Assembly: GCF_020447205.1 (NCBI RefSeq)
Contig: NZ_JAJAEL010000035.1
Location: 444,304-508,303 of the forward strand
DNA length: 64,000 bases
Origin: Thalassolituus alkanivorans
GTDB lineage: Bacteria; Pseudomonadota; Gammaproteobacteria; Pseudomonadales; Oceanobacteraceae
Reading direction: 5' to 3'
The notes below the pieces were generated by a model. It was not told the DNA's origin. It ran no database searches and worked only from the letters and a program-made list of their open reading frames with translations. Shown here piece after piece: positions 1 through 8,481 of this stretch. The translations under genes and the position numbers were made by a program. How positions within the stretch are numbered: the first letter of the stretch is position 1; the number at the start of each line of letters is the position of its first letter.

Positions 1-217
1 ATTTTTTTAAAACCGTCACGACGACCGTGATGCAGCTAAGACTAATAACTGAGAATGGTCGCCGACAATACGTCGGCTGGCACTTGGCCTGAATGGGCAC
101 AGATTAATTTCAAACTGTCCCGAACGGTGAATACGGCGACTTTTTTGGACCATCACTAATAATTAAAATATTAATTATAGCGATATAATAGTAATTGGTC
201 TGACCTTATTTAAAGGC

Positions 218-249
218 AAAAAAAACCGGATAATCACAGGATTACCCGG
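218..249 (-). terminator. Rho-independent terminator of the secreted hydrolase gene
   Basis: Read on the minus strand, CCGGGTAATC (240-249) pairs with GATTATCCGG (226-235) across a 4-nt loop with one G-U pair, followed by a run of eight T. It sits about 20 nt after the stop codon of the gene ending at 271. The 217 bases to its left hold no gene or site that I can support. Confidence 0.85.
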
Positions 250-270
250 CTTGCGGAAATAATTAAAGCC

Positions 271-1302
271 TCAGAAACGGTTAGCTGCGTGATTCAGAAT
301 ATGCACTGTCATCGCAATCGCATGCGGGATAACAATTTCTGCAATTTGCTCACGGTCAGCATCGGCTGTACTGCTCAGCACAATACCACCCTGACCATAA
401 GAAACAGCTCCACCCTGAGTGAGTAAGGCACGAATATCATGCTGTCCGGCAGCAACCGGTGTGAAGCTGTTCAGCGCAGCACTGACAAGTGCATCATTAT
501 TCAGTTGCAGAGCACTGTAATTATCTTCCACCCAGGTTTCCCAGCCGGCATGATTCAGGCTGGAGGTTGTCCAGGTATGGTGCGGCTGCAGCAGATCGGT
601 GGTGTGCAGTACAAAGCCCAGCGTCTGCACCGTTGGCTGATTCCAGAATTCGTTGTACCAGTGCTGACCCAGGTTATCGATCGGCTGGAATGGCATGGTT
701 TCGAAATCTTCGTACATGCTCTTGCTGGAGCTGCTTCCCTGACGGTAATTCGCTTCGGTTACACCATAGGTGTTGTATTCAGAGTCTTCGTTACAGCTCC
801 ACCAGTAGCACCAGCCGGTCATGCCACCCGGACCATCATCCAGATGATCGCCTTTCAGCCAGGTTGCGGCCATATTGTCGACATCGCCCCATACGGTCAG
901 CAGATCGTAGTTATAGCCACCCAGATCGTTGCCATGGGCATCTGCACCACGGGTGTGGTTCTGAAAGTGCCAGTAGGAGGTGTACTTGGCGATGGATGAA
1001 CCCGCCCCCCAGACCGGCGCCTCAACACAGTCACCACTCACGGCGCCACAGATAAACGTATCGGCAAAGTCATCGACATCGTAGGCGCCCTGACCCAGCA
1101 CTTCCGCAAACTGCGCCATGGTGTAGCCCGCAGCCTGAGCCGCCGCCGCCAGCTTATTGTATTCCGTAGTATCCGCATGGGCTGCCATATAGCTGACGGC
1201 GTCCTGCACAATGCGCTTATGGGTTGGCTGGGAGAAGGCCGCAGCATTCAGCGACGAACCCAACAGAGCCACCCCCAGGGTGGTCAGTAAAACCGGTTTC
1301 AT
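271..1302 (-). CDS. secreted phospholipase C / S1-P1 nuclease-like zinc hydrolase
   Basis: Predicted exported metal-dependent phosphodiesterase of the phospholipase C/P1 nuclease fold. Residues 1-22 form a signal peptide ending in NAAA. The zinc-ligand pattern of this all-helical fold is visible: His28 in PTHKRI, an Asp cluster at 75-78 (DVDD), His112 in YWHF, then HTTDLLQPHH (His233, Asp236, His241/242), His251 and Glu255 in NHAGWETW. These spacings are typical of the superfamily. Sequence alone does not tell whether it cleaves phospholipid or nucleic acid. Four cysteines in the mature part could form disulfides outside the cytoplasm. The ATG is preceded by GAGGAAG. It stands alone, with its own terminator, and is the last gene before the left edge. 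Confidence 0.7.
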   Translation of the reverse strand: MKPVLLTTLGVALLGSSLNAAAFSQPTHKRIVQDAVSYMAAHADTTEYNKLAAAAQAAGYTMAQFAEVLGQGAYDVDDFADTFICGAVSGDCVEAPVWGAGSSIAKYTSYWHFQNHTRGADAHGNDLGGYNYDLLTVWGDVDNMAATWLKGDHLDDGPGGMTGWCYWWSCNEDSEYNTYGVTEANYRQGSSSSKSMYEDFETMPFQPIDNLGQHWYNEFWNQPTVQTLGFVLHTTDLLQPHHTWTTSSLNHAGWETWVEDNYSALQLNNDALVSAALNSFTPVAAGQHDIRALLTQGGAVSYGQGGIVLSSTADADREQIAEIVIPHAIAMTVHILNHAANRF

Positions 1303-1735
1303 GATTCTTCCTCATTTATGATGATTATTGTTAAGCCGCTCAGGCATATCTGTCTCCTGACTCAGGATGAGCGCAGCAGATGACAAACAGGCTTCGCCTG
1401 AACAGCGGCCGAACCATAAACAAGCAATTTCCTACCAAGCAATATACCAAGTAGTTTTTGGCACAAATGGAGACAGCTTTTTTGTACTTTTGTCTTAATC
1501 GGTGCTCAGTTTTTCCTGATTTACCACTTTTAAAACGGTCGTACAGATTCCTCCGCACCCGCCAATAAACAACCTATACCGATATAAAATGACAAGTGAA
1601 TCAATATCCGGCGATGGAATTTCTATAGCTTCCTCATGCTGATAGTATTCCCGGTACGATGTGCCTGTTGCTTCACCGCCCCGAATTCACAGCCCCAAAG
1701 ACAGAACGCCAGCCAATTACCTGCAGGATGCCCCT
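1303..1735. other. intergenic region between two exported-protein genes
   Basis: This 433-bp stretch separates divergent genes and must hold both promoters. The part from about 1420 to 1500 is A+T rich. I see no convincing -35/-10 pair, no palindrome and no RNA gene. Short open frames here lack ribosome sites and family resemblance. Confidence 0.5.
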
Positions 1736-2104
1736 ATGAAATTACCCCTGAGTTTTATCTTTCTGACCGCGCTGAGCTCATTCAGCAGTGCTTTTGAGGT
1801 TGGCCGCAATGAATGGACCAACGCCATGACCACAGCACTGCCCAATGCGTTTTGCCAGCCGCAACAGTTTTTCCGTCAGTGTTTTGATATCAGCGAAGCG
1901 CAGTGTATGGAAACGGCGACACAAACCACCCGTCAGTGTCTGCAGCAGTTTTCAGCGCAGTTCCCACAGGTATTTCAGCAACCGGCCGATGGCTCTTACT
2001 GGGGAACACAGGTTGGCCAGTGTGCTGGTGAGGCCTATCAGACAACACTGAGCAAGCAGTTTAAAAATACCGCTAAATGCAATGACGTTAACCAGTGGAT
2101 GTGA
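1736..2104 (+). CDS. small exported cysteine-rich protein, unknown function
   Basis: A 122-residue protein of no family that I recognise. Residues 1-18 look like a signal peptide (two positive or polar residues, a hydrophobic run LSFIFLTALSS, then SSA before FEVG). The mature part has six cysteines, spaced as if in three disulfides, is rich in Gln and Phe, and contains no further hydrophobic segment, so it is probably a soluble periplasmic or secreted protein. An in-frame ATG 75 bases upstream would put a polar, proline-rich stretch before the signal peptide; the ATG at 1736 is preferred because it starts directly with the signal and has AGGA upstream. A terminator follows at 2211. Confidence 0.55.
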   Translation: MKLPLSFIFLTALSSFSSAFEVGRNEWTNAMTTALPNAFCQPQQFFRQCFDISEAQCMETATQTTRQCLQQFSAQFPQVFQQPADGSYWGTQVGQCAGEAYQTTLSKQFKNTAKCNDVNQWM

Positions 2105-2210
2105 TCTGGACTACGAAGGTAAATATTCAGCCTAGCAAAGCGCTAGTCGGGAACGACGCTTAACGCGCTGCCGCGCGGCCCGAAGGGTGGCCGCCACGGA
2201 CGGCGGACAT

Positions 2211-2237
2211 AAAAAAACCCGCTTGCGCGGGTTTTTT
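2211..2237. terminator. bidirectional terminator between the cysteine-rich protein gene and fba
   Basis: A run of A, then CCCGC-TTGC-GCGGG, then a run of T. The structure works on both strands and lies between the convergent genes ending at 2104 (+) and 2268 (-). Confidence 0.9.
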
Positions 2238-2267
2238 ATTAAGCCGGTAACTAAACGCGTTAAGCGC

Positions 2268-3332
2268 TTAGTTTACCTTGGCATTCAGCTCGCCACTGGC
2301 GTAACGCTGGAACATGTTGTCCAGAGAGATCGGTTTGATCCTGGAGGCGTTGCCGGCAGTACCGAAGGCTTCGTAACGGGCGATACAGATATCGCGCATT
2401 GCGGTCACAGTCTGAGCGAAGAATTTACGCGGATCGAACTCACTCGGATGCTCAGCCATCATGCGACGCATAGCGCCGGTAGAGGCCAGACGCAGATCGG
2501 TATCGATGTTTACTTTACGCACACCGTACTTGATGCCTTCCACGATTTCTTCAACCGGTACACCGTAGGTTTCTTTAATGTCGCCGCCGTACTGGTTAAT
2601 GATTGCCAGCCACTCCTGCGGCACAGAAGAAGAACCGTGCATAACCAGGTGAGTGTTCGGAATACGCTTGTGGATTTCCTTGATACGGTCAATCGCCAGG
2701 ATATCCCCTGTTGGTGGCTTGGTGAACTTGTAGGCGCCGTGGCTGGTACCGATGGCAATTGCCAGAGCATCCACCTGAGTACGCTTAACAAAGTCAGCTG
2801 CTTCTTCCGGATCGGTCAGCATCTGGCTGTGATCCAGTACGCCTTCAGCACCGATACCGTCTTCTTCACCGGCCATACCGGTTTCCAGAGAACCCAGACA
2901 ACCCAGCTCGCCTTCTACCGATACACCACAGGCGTGCGCCATATCGACGGTGCGCTTGGTCACGTCAACGTTGTATTCGTAAGAAGTCGGGGTTTTACCG
3001 TCTTCACCCAGAGAACCGTCCATCATCACTGAGCTGAAGCCCAGCTGGATAGAACGCTGACACACGTCCGGCGAGGTACCGTGATCCTGGTGCATACACA
3101 CAGGAATATGCGGAAACTCTTCAATCGCGGCCAGAATCAGGTGACGCAGGAAAGGAGCGCCTGCGTACTTGCGGGCACCGGCAGACGCCTGAACAATCAC
3201 CGGAGAGTCGGTCTTGTCGGCGGCTTCCATAATGGCGCGCATCTGTTCCAGGTTGTTCACATTAAATGCCGGTACGCCGTAGCCGAATTCGGCGGCGTGA
3301 TCCAGCATCTGACGCATGCTGATTAATGCCAT
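2268..3332 (-). CDS. fba: class II fructose-bisphosphate aldolase
   Basis: Cleaves fructose-1,6-bisphosphate to dihydroxyacetone phosphate and glyceraldehyde-3-phosphate (and the reverse in gluconeogenesis) in the cytoplasm. The 354-residue protein has the class II zinc motif VCMHQDHG near residue 80, the VMMDGSL segment, the glycine-rich loop GELGCLGS and the phosphate-binding stretches AIAIGTSHG and VMHGSSS. Length and the C-terminal [13 protein letters not shown] match the proteobacterial form found next to pgk. It is the last gene of a minus-strand series pgk, lipoprotein, unknown protein, fba, and is separated from the gene before it by 100 bp. Confidence 0.97.
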   Translation of the reverse strand: MALISMRQMLDHAAEFGYGVPAFNVNNLEQMRAIMEAADKTDSPVIVQASAGARKYAGAPFLRHLILAAIEEFPHIPVCMHQDHGTSPDVCQRSIQLGFSSVMMDGSLGEDGKTPTSYEYNVDVTKRTVDMAHACGVSVEGELGCLGSLETGMAGEEDGIGAEGVLDHSQMLTDPEEAADFVKRTQVDALAIAIGTSHGAYKFTKPPTGDILAIDRIKEIHKRIPNTHLVMHGSSSVPQEWLAIINQYGGDIKETYGVPVEEIVEGIKYGVRKVNIDTDLRLASTGAMRRMMAEHPSEFDPRKFFAQTVTAMRDICIARYEAFGTAGNASRIKPISLDNMFQRYASGELNAKVN

Positions 3333-3432
3333 GTCAAAATACCTTAACTGTGAAAATTGGCTGGCCGCTATTCTAACGGCTTATGTTATGGATAGAAACG
3401 GCTATTGGCTGCTGTCTGCAGCGCCGCGCCGA

Positions 3433-4674
3433 TCAGGCCCCGTCATCCTGCCAATCTCCCGCCTCCAGCCTGCGGATCATAGCCAGTTCACGCTCAGCCT
3501 GAGCCGCGGCAAACTGCTCCAGCGCCGCCGCCAGTGGTTGCCAGCGCTCTTCTGGCCAGAGTTGCTGCAGAAAAACAGCTTCGTTGCAGGCGGCAAACTC
3601 CCGTGCGGTGACAAAGAAATCCTCCGTGGTCTGCAGCAGCGAAGAAGAGAGAAGAGAATCCTGCAGACGGCGGCACAGGGTCAGATAGAAAGCGACGATA
3701 AGCTGATCGGCCTGTTCGTAATCCAGCTCCTCGATTTGGGCATTGATGCGGTCAAACAACGCATCATGCTCACCATGCAGGCGGATGCCGTCAAAATCAT
3801 CCTCGGTAAAGAGTTCGCAATCGGGAGCATTCAGCCATAACAGCGGATAGTCGTCCTCTTCCTGCGTGATTTCATGCGGCTGAATCAGCGCGATGGTGGG
3901 CGGTAACGGCCCCTGGTCTGAGTATTCAAACAGGAAGCAGCCAACGGTATTGGCAACCGGCGCCGCCTGCAGATCGGCCAGAATTTTATCGTGCAGGGCT
4001 GAACTGGCCTGCTCCAGCATGTCCGCCAGCGACAGCGCTTCGTGCGAGCGGTCATAGACAATGCTGTTCTGTGTCAGGTTGCGGATGATCTCAACCTCGC
4101 CCGTGCTGCTGAATTCAACCAGGCTTTCCATATAAGGCGTCAACTCTGGTGCAACACCGACCTCTGGCATGCGGGCAGAACGCTCAATAATGCGTACACC
4201 GGCCTCACTCCACTCATAATCACCGACCTTTAAACCGTATTCACGGGCGGTAATAAACGTGACAGGGTAGCCCTCGGCATCTTTTTTCAGAAACTCAATA
4301 ACAATGGGTTTTACTTCGGCGCCATTGCGATAAATCTGCTGGCGGCAGGACCAGTCACCGAGCTGATAAAACGCCGTGTCATAACTGACGTCGTCGCCAA
4401 TCAGATATTTGGTCGCATGCAACTGCCGGCCCTGCAGTGCAACAACAATGATGCCATCGGCCGTGGTATCCATCTCATCGACCGACGGGTAAATCGTACA
4501 GCGCTCAGGCGGCATATGCTGCAGATACTGCACAAAGGGCTCTAAGGAAAAGAAGTCCAGACTGGCAAAGCCCACCTGATACTCACCGGACATCAGTTCA
4601 TCCAGCGATAAATCAGCAAAATGTTCCGGCGCTACCGTGCTGAATAATTCAGCAATCTGCTTGAGAGGATTCAT
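3433..4674 (-). CDS. hypothetical protein, 413 residues
   Basis: I do not recognise a family. There is no signal peptide and no membrane segment, so it is likely cytoplasmic. The protein is acidic, with many Glu and Asp in the second half, an alternating beta-like central part (about 60-210) and a helical C-terminus rich in Ala, Glu and Leu (about 300-413). It begins 17 bp after the stop of the MORN-type lipoprotein gene, so the two are probably translated from one message. Its place between pgk and fba is unusual, since in many gammaproteobacteria those genes are adjacent or separated by metabolic genes such as pyk. Confidence 0.6.
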   Translation of the reverse strand: MNPLKQIAELFSTVAPEHFADLSLDELMSGEYQVGFASLDFFSLEPFVQYLQHMPPERCTIYPSVDEMDTTADGIIVVALQGRQLHATKYLIGDDVSYDTAFYQLGDWSCRQQIYRNGAEVKPIVIEFLKKDAEGYPVTFITAREYGLKVGDYEWSEAGVRIIERSARMPEVGVAPELTPYMESLVEFSSTGEVEIIRNLTQNSIVYDRSHEALSLADMLEQASSALHDKILADLQAAPVANTVGCFLFEYSDQGPLPPTIALIQPHEITQEEDDYPLLWLNAPDCELFTEDDFDGIRLHGEHDALFDRINAQIEELDYEQADQLIVAFYLTLCRRLQDSLLSSSLLQTTEDFFVTAREFAACNEAVFLQQLWPEERWQPLAAALEQFAAAQAERELAMIRRLEAGDWQDDGA

Positions 4675-4690
4675 CCCTGGACTCCGTTAG

Positions 4691-5593
4691 TTACTCGCCG
4701 GTATCGGCGCTGTTATAACCACTGCTGCGATCCAGATTACGCAGCATATTTTTTTCTTCCGCCGATAACGCCTGCGACCAGGAACCCGGCTGGCCACCAC
4801 TGCCACGTACAGTGCGCAGATATTCCAGATGGCGGGCCATCAGACGGCGCTGCACGAAGACATCATCCACCCGGTCATTGCGGTAATAACGGCAGGGCTC
4901 ATAAGCACCTTCATGTAAGCAGATACCATCACCATGGCGCAGACCTTCAGCAAAGCCACCATCGTAAACAATGCGGTTATTTTCCAGCCATTTTCCCTGT
5001 ACAAAACGACCATCCGTTACACGTCCGCGAAATTCATGACCTTCAGTGTGCCGGGCAATCCCCTCACCCTGTGCCACGCCCTGCGGACACTCACCGCTCA
5101 TCCAGAACCAGTCCGGCTCCTGCAGTGCACACTGACTGCTGGCCTGTAACTCTGCCCGTATCTGCTGCAGGCGTTCTGCCAGAGCCTGCTGTGCTTTATT
5201 GCGGAAAATATTTTCCGGCTCTGCGCGAAGAAAGATCTGGTAATTATCCACCTCATTGATGCTGCGTACAGCCTGCCAGCTCAGTACGTCCAGGTCGTAA
5301 ACCGCGAAGGCTTCCAGGGCATAATTAAGTGCACAGATTTTTGCCAGATCGCGGGCGGTAACACCAGCGGCCGCGCGATCCCGGCCATTAGGACAGGCAA
5401 TCGGCCGACGGCTGAGGCGGGTTTCATCAGCACCATCGATTAAGGCTGAGAAAATGGCTTTTGAATCAGACAAAACCGCCTGATGAAGGTTGTTACCAGC
5501 CTCGCTGGTTACTTTTTTGGCAGGTCGCTGGGCACAGCCGGCCACAACACCAGCGCCCATAACCAATAAGAGGCATAAAAGAATGCTGCGCAT
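4691..5593 (-). CDS. MORN-repeat-like lipoprotein
   Basis: A 300-residue lipoprotein of unknown role. The N-terminus MRSILLCLLLVMGAGVVAGC carries a lipobox (VAGC), so Cys20 should be lipidated. Residues about 175-230 contain MORN-like units (FRGRVTDGRFVQGKW and YDGGFAEGLRHGDGICL), a repeat often found in proteins that touch membranes or other proteins. The middle (about 60-155) is helical. A longer frame starts upstream at 5686 but would overlap the end of pgk; the ATG at 5593 has AGGGAAGAG just before it and starts exactly at the signal. It is followed 17 bp later by the 413-residue gene. Confidence 0.65.
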   Translation of the reverse strand: MRSILLCLLLVMGAGVVAGCAQRPAKKVTSEAGNNLHQAVLSDSKAIFSALIDGADETRLSRRPIACPNGRDRAAAGVTARDLAKICALNYALEAFAVYDLDVLSWQAVRSINEVDNYQIFLRAEPENIFRNKAQQALAERLQQIRAELQASSQCALQEPDWFWMSGECPQGVAQGEGIARHTEGHEFRGRVTDGRFVQGKWLENNRIVYDGGFAEGLRHGDGICLHEGAYEPCRYYRNDRVDDVFVQRRLMARHLEYLRTVRGSGGQPGSWSQALSAEEKNMLRNLDRSSGYNSADTGE

Positions 5594-5619
5594 ACTCTTC
5601 CCTGAATATATGAATGTGA

Positions 5620-5650
5620 AAATGAAACAGGGCTGCCTATGGCAGCCCTG
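5620..5650 (-). terminator. stem-loop after pgk, probable terminator or attenuator
   Basis: CAGGGCTGCC and GGCAGCCCTG form a perfect 10-bp stem with a 3-nt loop, starting 8 nt after the pgk stop codon. On the minus strand it is followed by TTTCATTTTC, an imperfect T-tract, so termination may be partial and let some transcription run on into the lipoprotein gene. Confidence 0.7.
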
Positions 5651-5657
5651 ATCTGAC

Positions 5658-6818
5658 TTACTTGGCGCGTTCTTCCAGAATCGCAACCGCAGGCAGTACT
5701 TTGCCTTCTACGAACTCCAGGAAAGCGCCACCACCGGTCGAGATGTAAGACACTTTATCGGCAATTTCATATTTATCAACAGCGGCCAGAGTGTCACCAC
5801 CGCCGGCAATAGAGAAGGCATCGGATTCGGCAATCGCCAGTGACAGGGCTTTGGTGCCTTCGCCGAACTGGTCGAATTCGAACACACCCACCGGGCCGTT
5901 CCAGATAATGGTTTTGGCGCTCTTCAGCTGTTCGGCCAGTGCTTTGGCGGAATCCGGACCGATGTCGAAGATCATATCGTCGGCTTCTACCGCATCAGCG
6001 CTTTTCAGTGTCGCGGCTGCTGATTCGGAGAATTCTTTACCGCACACAACGTCAGTCGGCAGCGGAATAGAGACTTTTTCCATCAGCTTTTTCGCTGCCG
6101 GAATCAGGTCTTCTTCACACAGGGATTTGCCCACTGGCTTGCCAGCTGCGGCCAGGAAAGTGTTGGCAATACCGCCACCGACGATGATCTGATCACAGAT
6201 ATCGGACAGGCTTTCCAGCACTTCCAGTTTGGTCGACACTTTTGAACCACCAACGATGGCCACCAGCGGACGCGCCGGCGTTGCCAGGGCTTTGCCCAGT
6301 GCATCCAGTTCAGCCGCCAGCAATGGGCCGGCACAGGCAACCGGCGCAAACTTGGCCACACCGTGAGTAGACGCCTGAGCGCGGTGAGCGGTACCAAAGG
6401 CATCCATCACGAATACATCGCACAGTGCGGCATACGCCTGCGCCAGTTCGTCGGCGTCTTTTTTCTCGCCTTTGTTAAAGCGCACGTTTTCCAGCAGCAC
6501 CACTTCGCCAGCGGCGACTTCAACGCCTTCGCGAAAATCTTTGATAACGTTAACGTCACGGCCGAGCAGGCCGGCCAGGTGGGCAGCAACCGGCTTGATG
6601 GACGATTCTTCGTCGTACACGCCTTCTTCCGGACGACCCAGGTGGGACATAACAATCACCTTGGCACCGGCATCCAGAGCCAACTGAATGGTTGGCAGCG
6701 ACGCACGGATACGCGCATCGGATGTGACCTTGCCGTTCTTTACCGGAACGTTCAGGTCTTCACGGATCAGAACGCGCTTGCCGCTCAGATCCAGATCGGC
6801 CATTTTCAATACAGTCAT
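5658..6818 (-). CDS. pgk: phosphoglycerate kinase
   Basis: Transfers phosphate from 1,3-bisphosphoglycerate to ADP, the first ATP-forming step of glycolysis, in the cytoplasm. The 386-residue protein shows the substrate site REDLNVPV near residue 20, MSHLGRP near 60, the hinge and nucleotide-site stretch [20 protein letters not shown], and the C-terminal SIAGGGDT and STGGGAFLE loops. The start at 6818 gives [11 protein letters not shown], which aligns with other Pgk N-termini; the ATG 15 bases upstream is less likely. Its leader carries a large palindrome at 6864-6896. Confidence 0.97.
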   Translation of the reverse strand: MTVLKMADLDLSGKRVLIREDLNVPVKNGKVTSDARIRASLPTIQLALDAGAKVIVMSHLGRPEEGVYDEESSIKPVAAHLAGLLGRDVNVIKDFREGVEVAAGEVVLLENVRFNKGEKKDADELAQAYAALCDVFVMDAFGTAHRAQASTHGVAKFAPVACAGPLLAAELDALGKALATPARPLVAIVGGSKVSTKLEVLESLSDICDQIIVGGGIANTFLAAAGKPVGKSLCEEDLIPAAKKLMEKVSIPLPTDVVCGKEFSESAAATLKSADAVEADDMIFDIGPDSAKALAEQLKSAKTIIWNGPVGVFEFDQFGEGTKALSLAIAESDAFSIAGGGDTLAAVDKYEIADKVSYISTGGGAFLEFVEGKVLPAVAILEERAK

Positions 6819-7216
6819 GATAACCCCACTCACAATATTCAGTAGCTGATGCGCCCGCGCTGCCGGTTCAGCGTGTAAGGCTTACGCGCTGAACCGGGCC
6901 CTGCTGGCGATGAAAAAATTTGGGGCGCGATTATAGCAGCAAGCGCCCGCCGGCCCTAGTCCTGCACGCGCGGCATCTGGTTCTGCCCACAGAGGGAGCT
7001 GATGGGTGCAAAGTCCTCTGAGACAGGAGCATGAAGGTTCCGGGGCCAGTCCTGAAAAACAGACTTTCAGCAAGCCGGATTCAGATAGTGTGAACGGGTC
7101 CTTATCGTCAAGGTAGTTATTGATAGAGGTTGCAGCTAGAATCTGCGGTCTTCATTCGGCTCAACCCGGAGCGAGCCGAAGTGACAATTCCAGGACTGTT
7201 AATAAAGGAAGACCCC
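6819..7216. other. divergent intergenic region between pgk and the DUF2135/TPR gene
   Basis: This 398-bp region carries the promoters of two divergent genes. It contains the palindrome at 6864-6896, described separately. The part from 6970 to 7080 has small stems (CTGAAA...TTTCAG, TCCT...AGGA) and could be a structured leader or a small RNA, but it fits no riboswitch consensus that I can reproduce. A TAGAAT box at 7137-7142 may be a -10 element for the plus-strand gene, without a good -35. Confidence 0.45.
6864..6896. repeat. 33-bp near-perfect palindrome in the pgk leader
   Basis: Two 16-bp arms (6864-6879 and 6881-6896) flank a single G and differ from perfect symmetry at one position only, a G-U pair in RNA. 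It lies 46 bp upstream of the pgk start codon. It may be an operator or a stem in the pgk 5' leader. It has no T-tract on either side, so a terminator is unlikely. Confidence 0.8.
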
Positions 7217-8398
7217 ATGTTCAAATCCTGCTTACGCCTCAGCAGCCTGCTGCTGGCAACCTCACTGGCTTTGCCTGCTGCTGCACTGGAAGTCAAAGTG
7301 CTGAGCGCCGTGGTTAAAGACGAAAAAATCGCCGATGCCAAAATCACCTGGCAGCGCAACGGTGAAAGCTCTGTAAGCGCCACATCGACTGCCAACGGTG
7401 TCGCCAGCGCCAGCAGCACCCTGGCCGACGATAACGATACCACCATGATTATCGACAAAGCCGGTTACTCCACCCTGGTGGTGAAGTGCCCGTGTGATGG
7501 CTTTACCTACGCCCTGTCACCGGTAATGCAGAACCTCGATGGTCTGCGCGTGGTACTGACCTGGGGTAGCACACCATCCGATCTGGACTCACACCTGACC
7601 TACCCGGCGAACCACGTGTTCTACGTGAAAAAACAGGGCCGTGATGCCAATCTGGATGTGGATGACACCAACAGCTATGGTCCGGAAACCATCACCATCG
7701 AGCAAAAACATAACGGCGAACGCTACGTCTACGCCGTACACGATTACAGCAACCACAGCAGCAAAACCTCCAAAGCCCTGGGTAACAGCAGCGCCCGCGT
7801 GCAGGTGTATGTTGGCCAGACGCTGATCCGTACCTATAACGTAAAACCGCAGCAGACCGCCTCCAGCTGGGTGGTGTTCGGCATCGATGAAAACGGCGCC
7901 TTCCACGATATTGATCAGTACCTGAGCCTGAACCGTGAAGGTCTGGCCTCGCACCTGAACAGCCTGATCAGCGCAGAATCCTTCGAGAGCCACTCACTGA
8001 TCACCGACGCCATCAAGAAAGAAGCCAAGCGGATTAATACCCGTGGCGAAAAACTCTATGGCGAGAAGAAACTGGAAGAAGCTATGTACGCCTTCCAGGA
8101 TGCCGTTAACCTTTACCCAAGCTTTGGTCAGGCCTACAGCAACCTGGGTCTGACTTATCAGAAGCTGAACCGTACCGCCGAAGCGCTGTGGGCTAACCGC
8201 AAAGCGATCGAACTGGCGTCCGGTAACAGCAAGGCGCGGGTTCAGGCCAGCAGCTACTACAACATTGCCCGTATTTATGAAGCCAGTGGCCGCTGGCAGG
8301 ATGCGCTGGACAACTTCCGCAAAGCCAAGTCTCTGCGTGAGCACAGCGCTTACGACAGTGGCATCACACGGATGCAGGAAAAACTGAATCAGCAGTAA
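7217..8398 (+). CDS. exported DUF2135 / TPR protein
   Basis: A 393-residue exported protein. Residues 1-23 are a signal peptide ending in PAAA. Residues about 25-105 resemble a carboxypeptidase-regulatory or Ig-like beta domain. Residues about 108-245 match the DUF2135 (YfaP-like) pattern, with VVLTWGSTPSDLDSHL as the hallmark. The C-terminal 110 residues are tetratricopeptide-like helices (EKLYGEKKLEEAMYAFQDA, AYSNLGLTYQKLNRTAEAL, YYNIARIYEASGRWQDAL). Function is unknown; the architecture suggests a periplasmic scaffold. The ATG at 7217 has AAAGGAAG upstream and starts at the signal. It is monocistronic, with a strong terminator after it. Confidence 0.75.
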   Translation: MFKSCLRLSSLLLATSLALPAAALEVKVLSAVVKDEKIADAKITWQRNGESSVSATSTANGVASASSTLADDNDTTMIIDKAGYSTLVVKCPCDGFTYALSPVMQNLDGLRVVLTWGSTPSDLDSHLTYPANHVFYVKKQGRDANLDVDDTNSYGPETITIEQKHNGERYVYAVHDYSNHSSKTSKALGNSSARVQVYVGQTLIRTYNVKPQQTASSWVVFGIDENGAFHDIDQYLSLNREGLASHLNSLISAESFESHSLITDAIKKEAKRINTRGEKLYGEKKLEEAMYAFQDAVNLYPSFGQAYSNLGLTYQKLNRTAEALWANRKAIELASGNSKARVQASSYYNIARIYEASGRWQDALDNFRKAKSLREHSAYDSGITRMQEKLNQQ

Positions 8399-8409
8399 GG
8401 CTGACACTT

Positions 8410-8436
8410 AAAACCCCGCGCCTGCGGGGTTTTTTA
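8410..8436 (+). terminator. Rho-independent terminator after the DUF2135/TPR gene
   Basis: CCCCGC-GCCT-GCGGGG is followed by six T, 15 nt after the stop codon. Confidence 0.92.
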
Positions 8437-8481
8437 TTCCGTCTGCGCCGATATCACTCCGCATCGTCAAAAGGATATTCC

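Noticed and set aside
439-1055. Two plus-strand open frames opposite the secreted hydrolase
   Set aside because: They are shadows of the minus-strand gene, which has a signal peptide, metal ligands, ribosome site and terminator.
1340-1558. 72-codon minus-strand open frame
   Set aside because: No ribosome site, no family and no signal of coding composition; it lies in a divergent promoter region.
2130-2210. Repeat or REP-like element upstream of the terminator at 2211
   Set aside because: The GC-rich stretch has only short, imperfect pairings and no second copy that I can see in the window.
6985-7080. Possible cobalamin or cyclic-di-GMP riboswitch because of GGTGCAAAGTCC
   Set aside because: The remaining conserved segments of either class (for example the cobalamin GCCACTG box or the GEMM receptor loop) are absent, and the downstream gene is not typical for either ligand.
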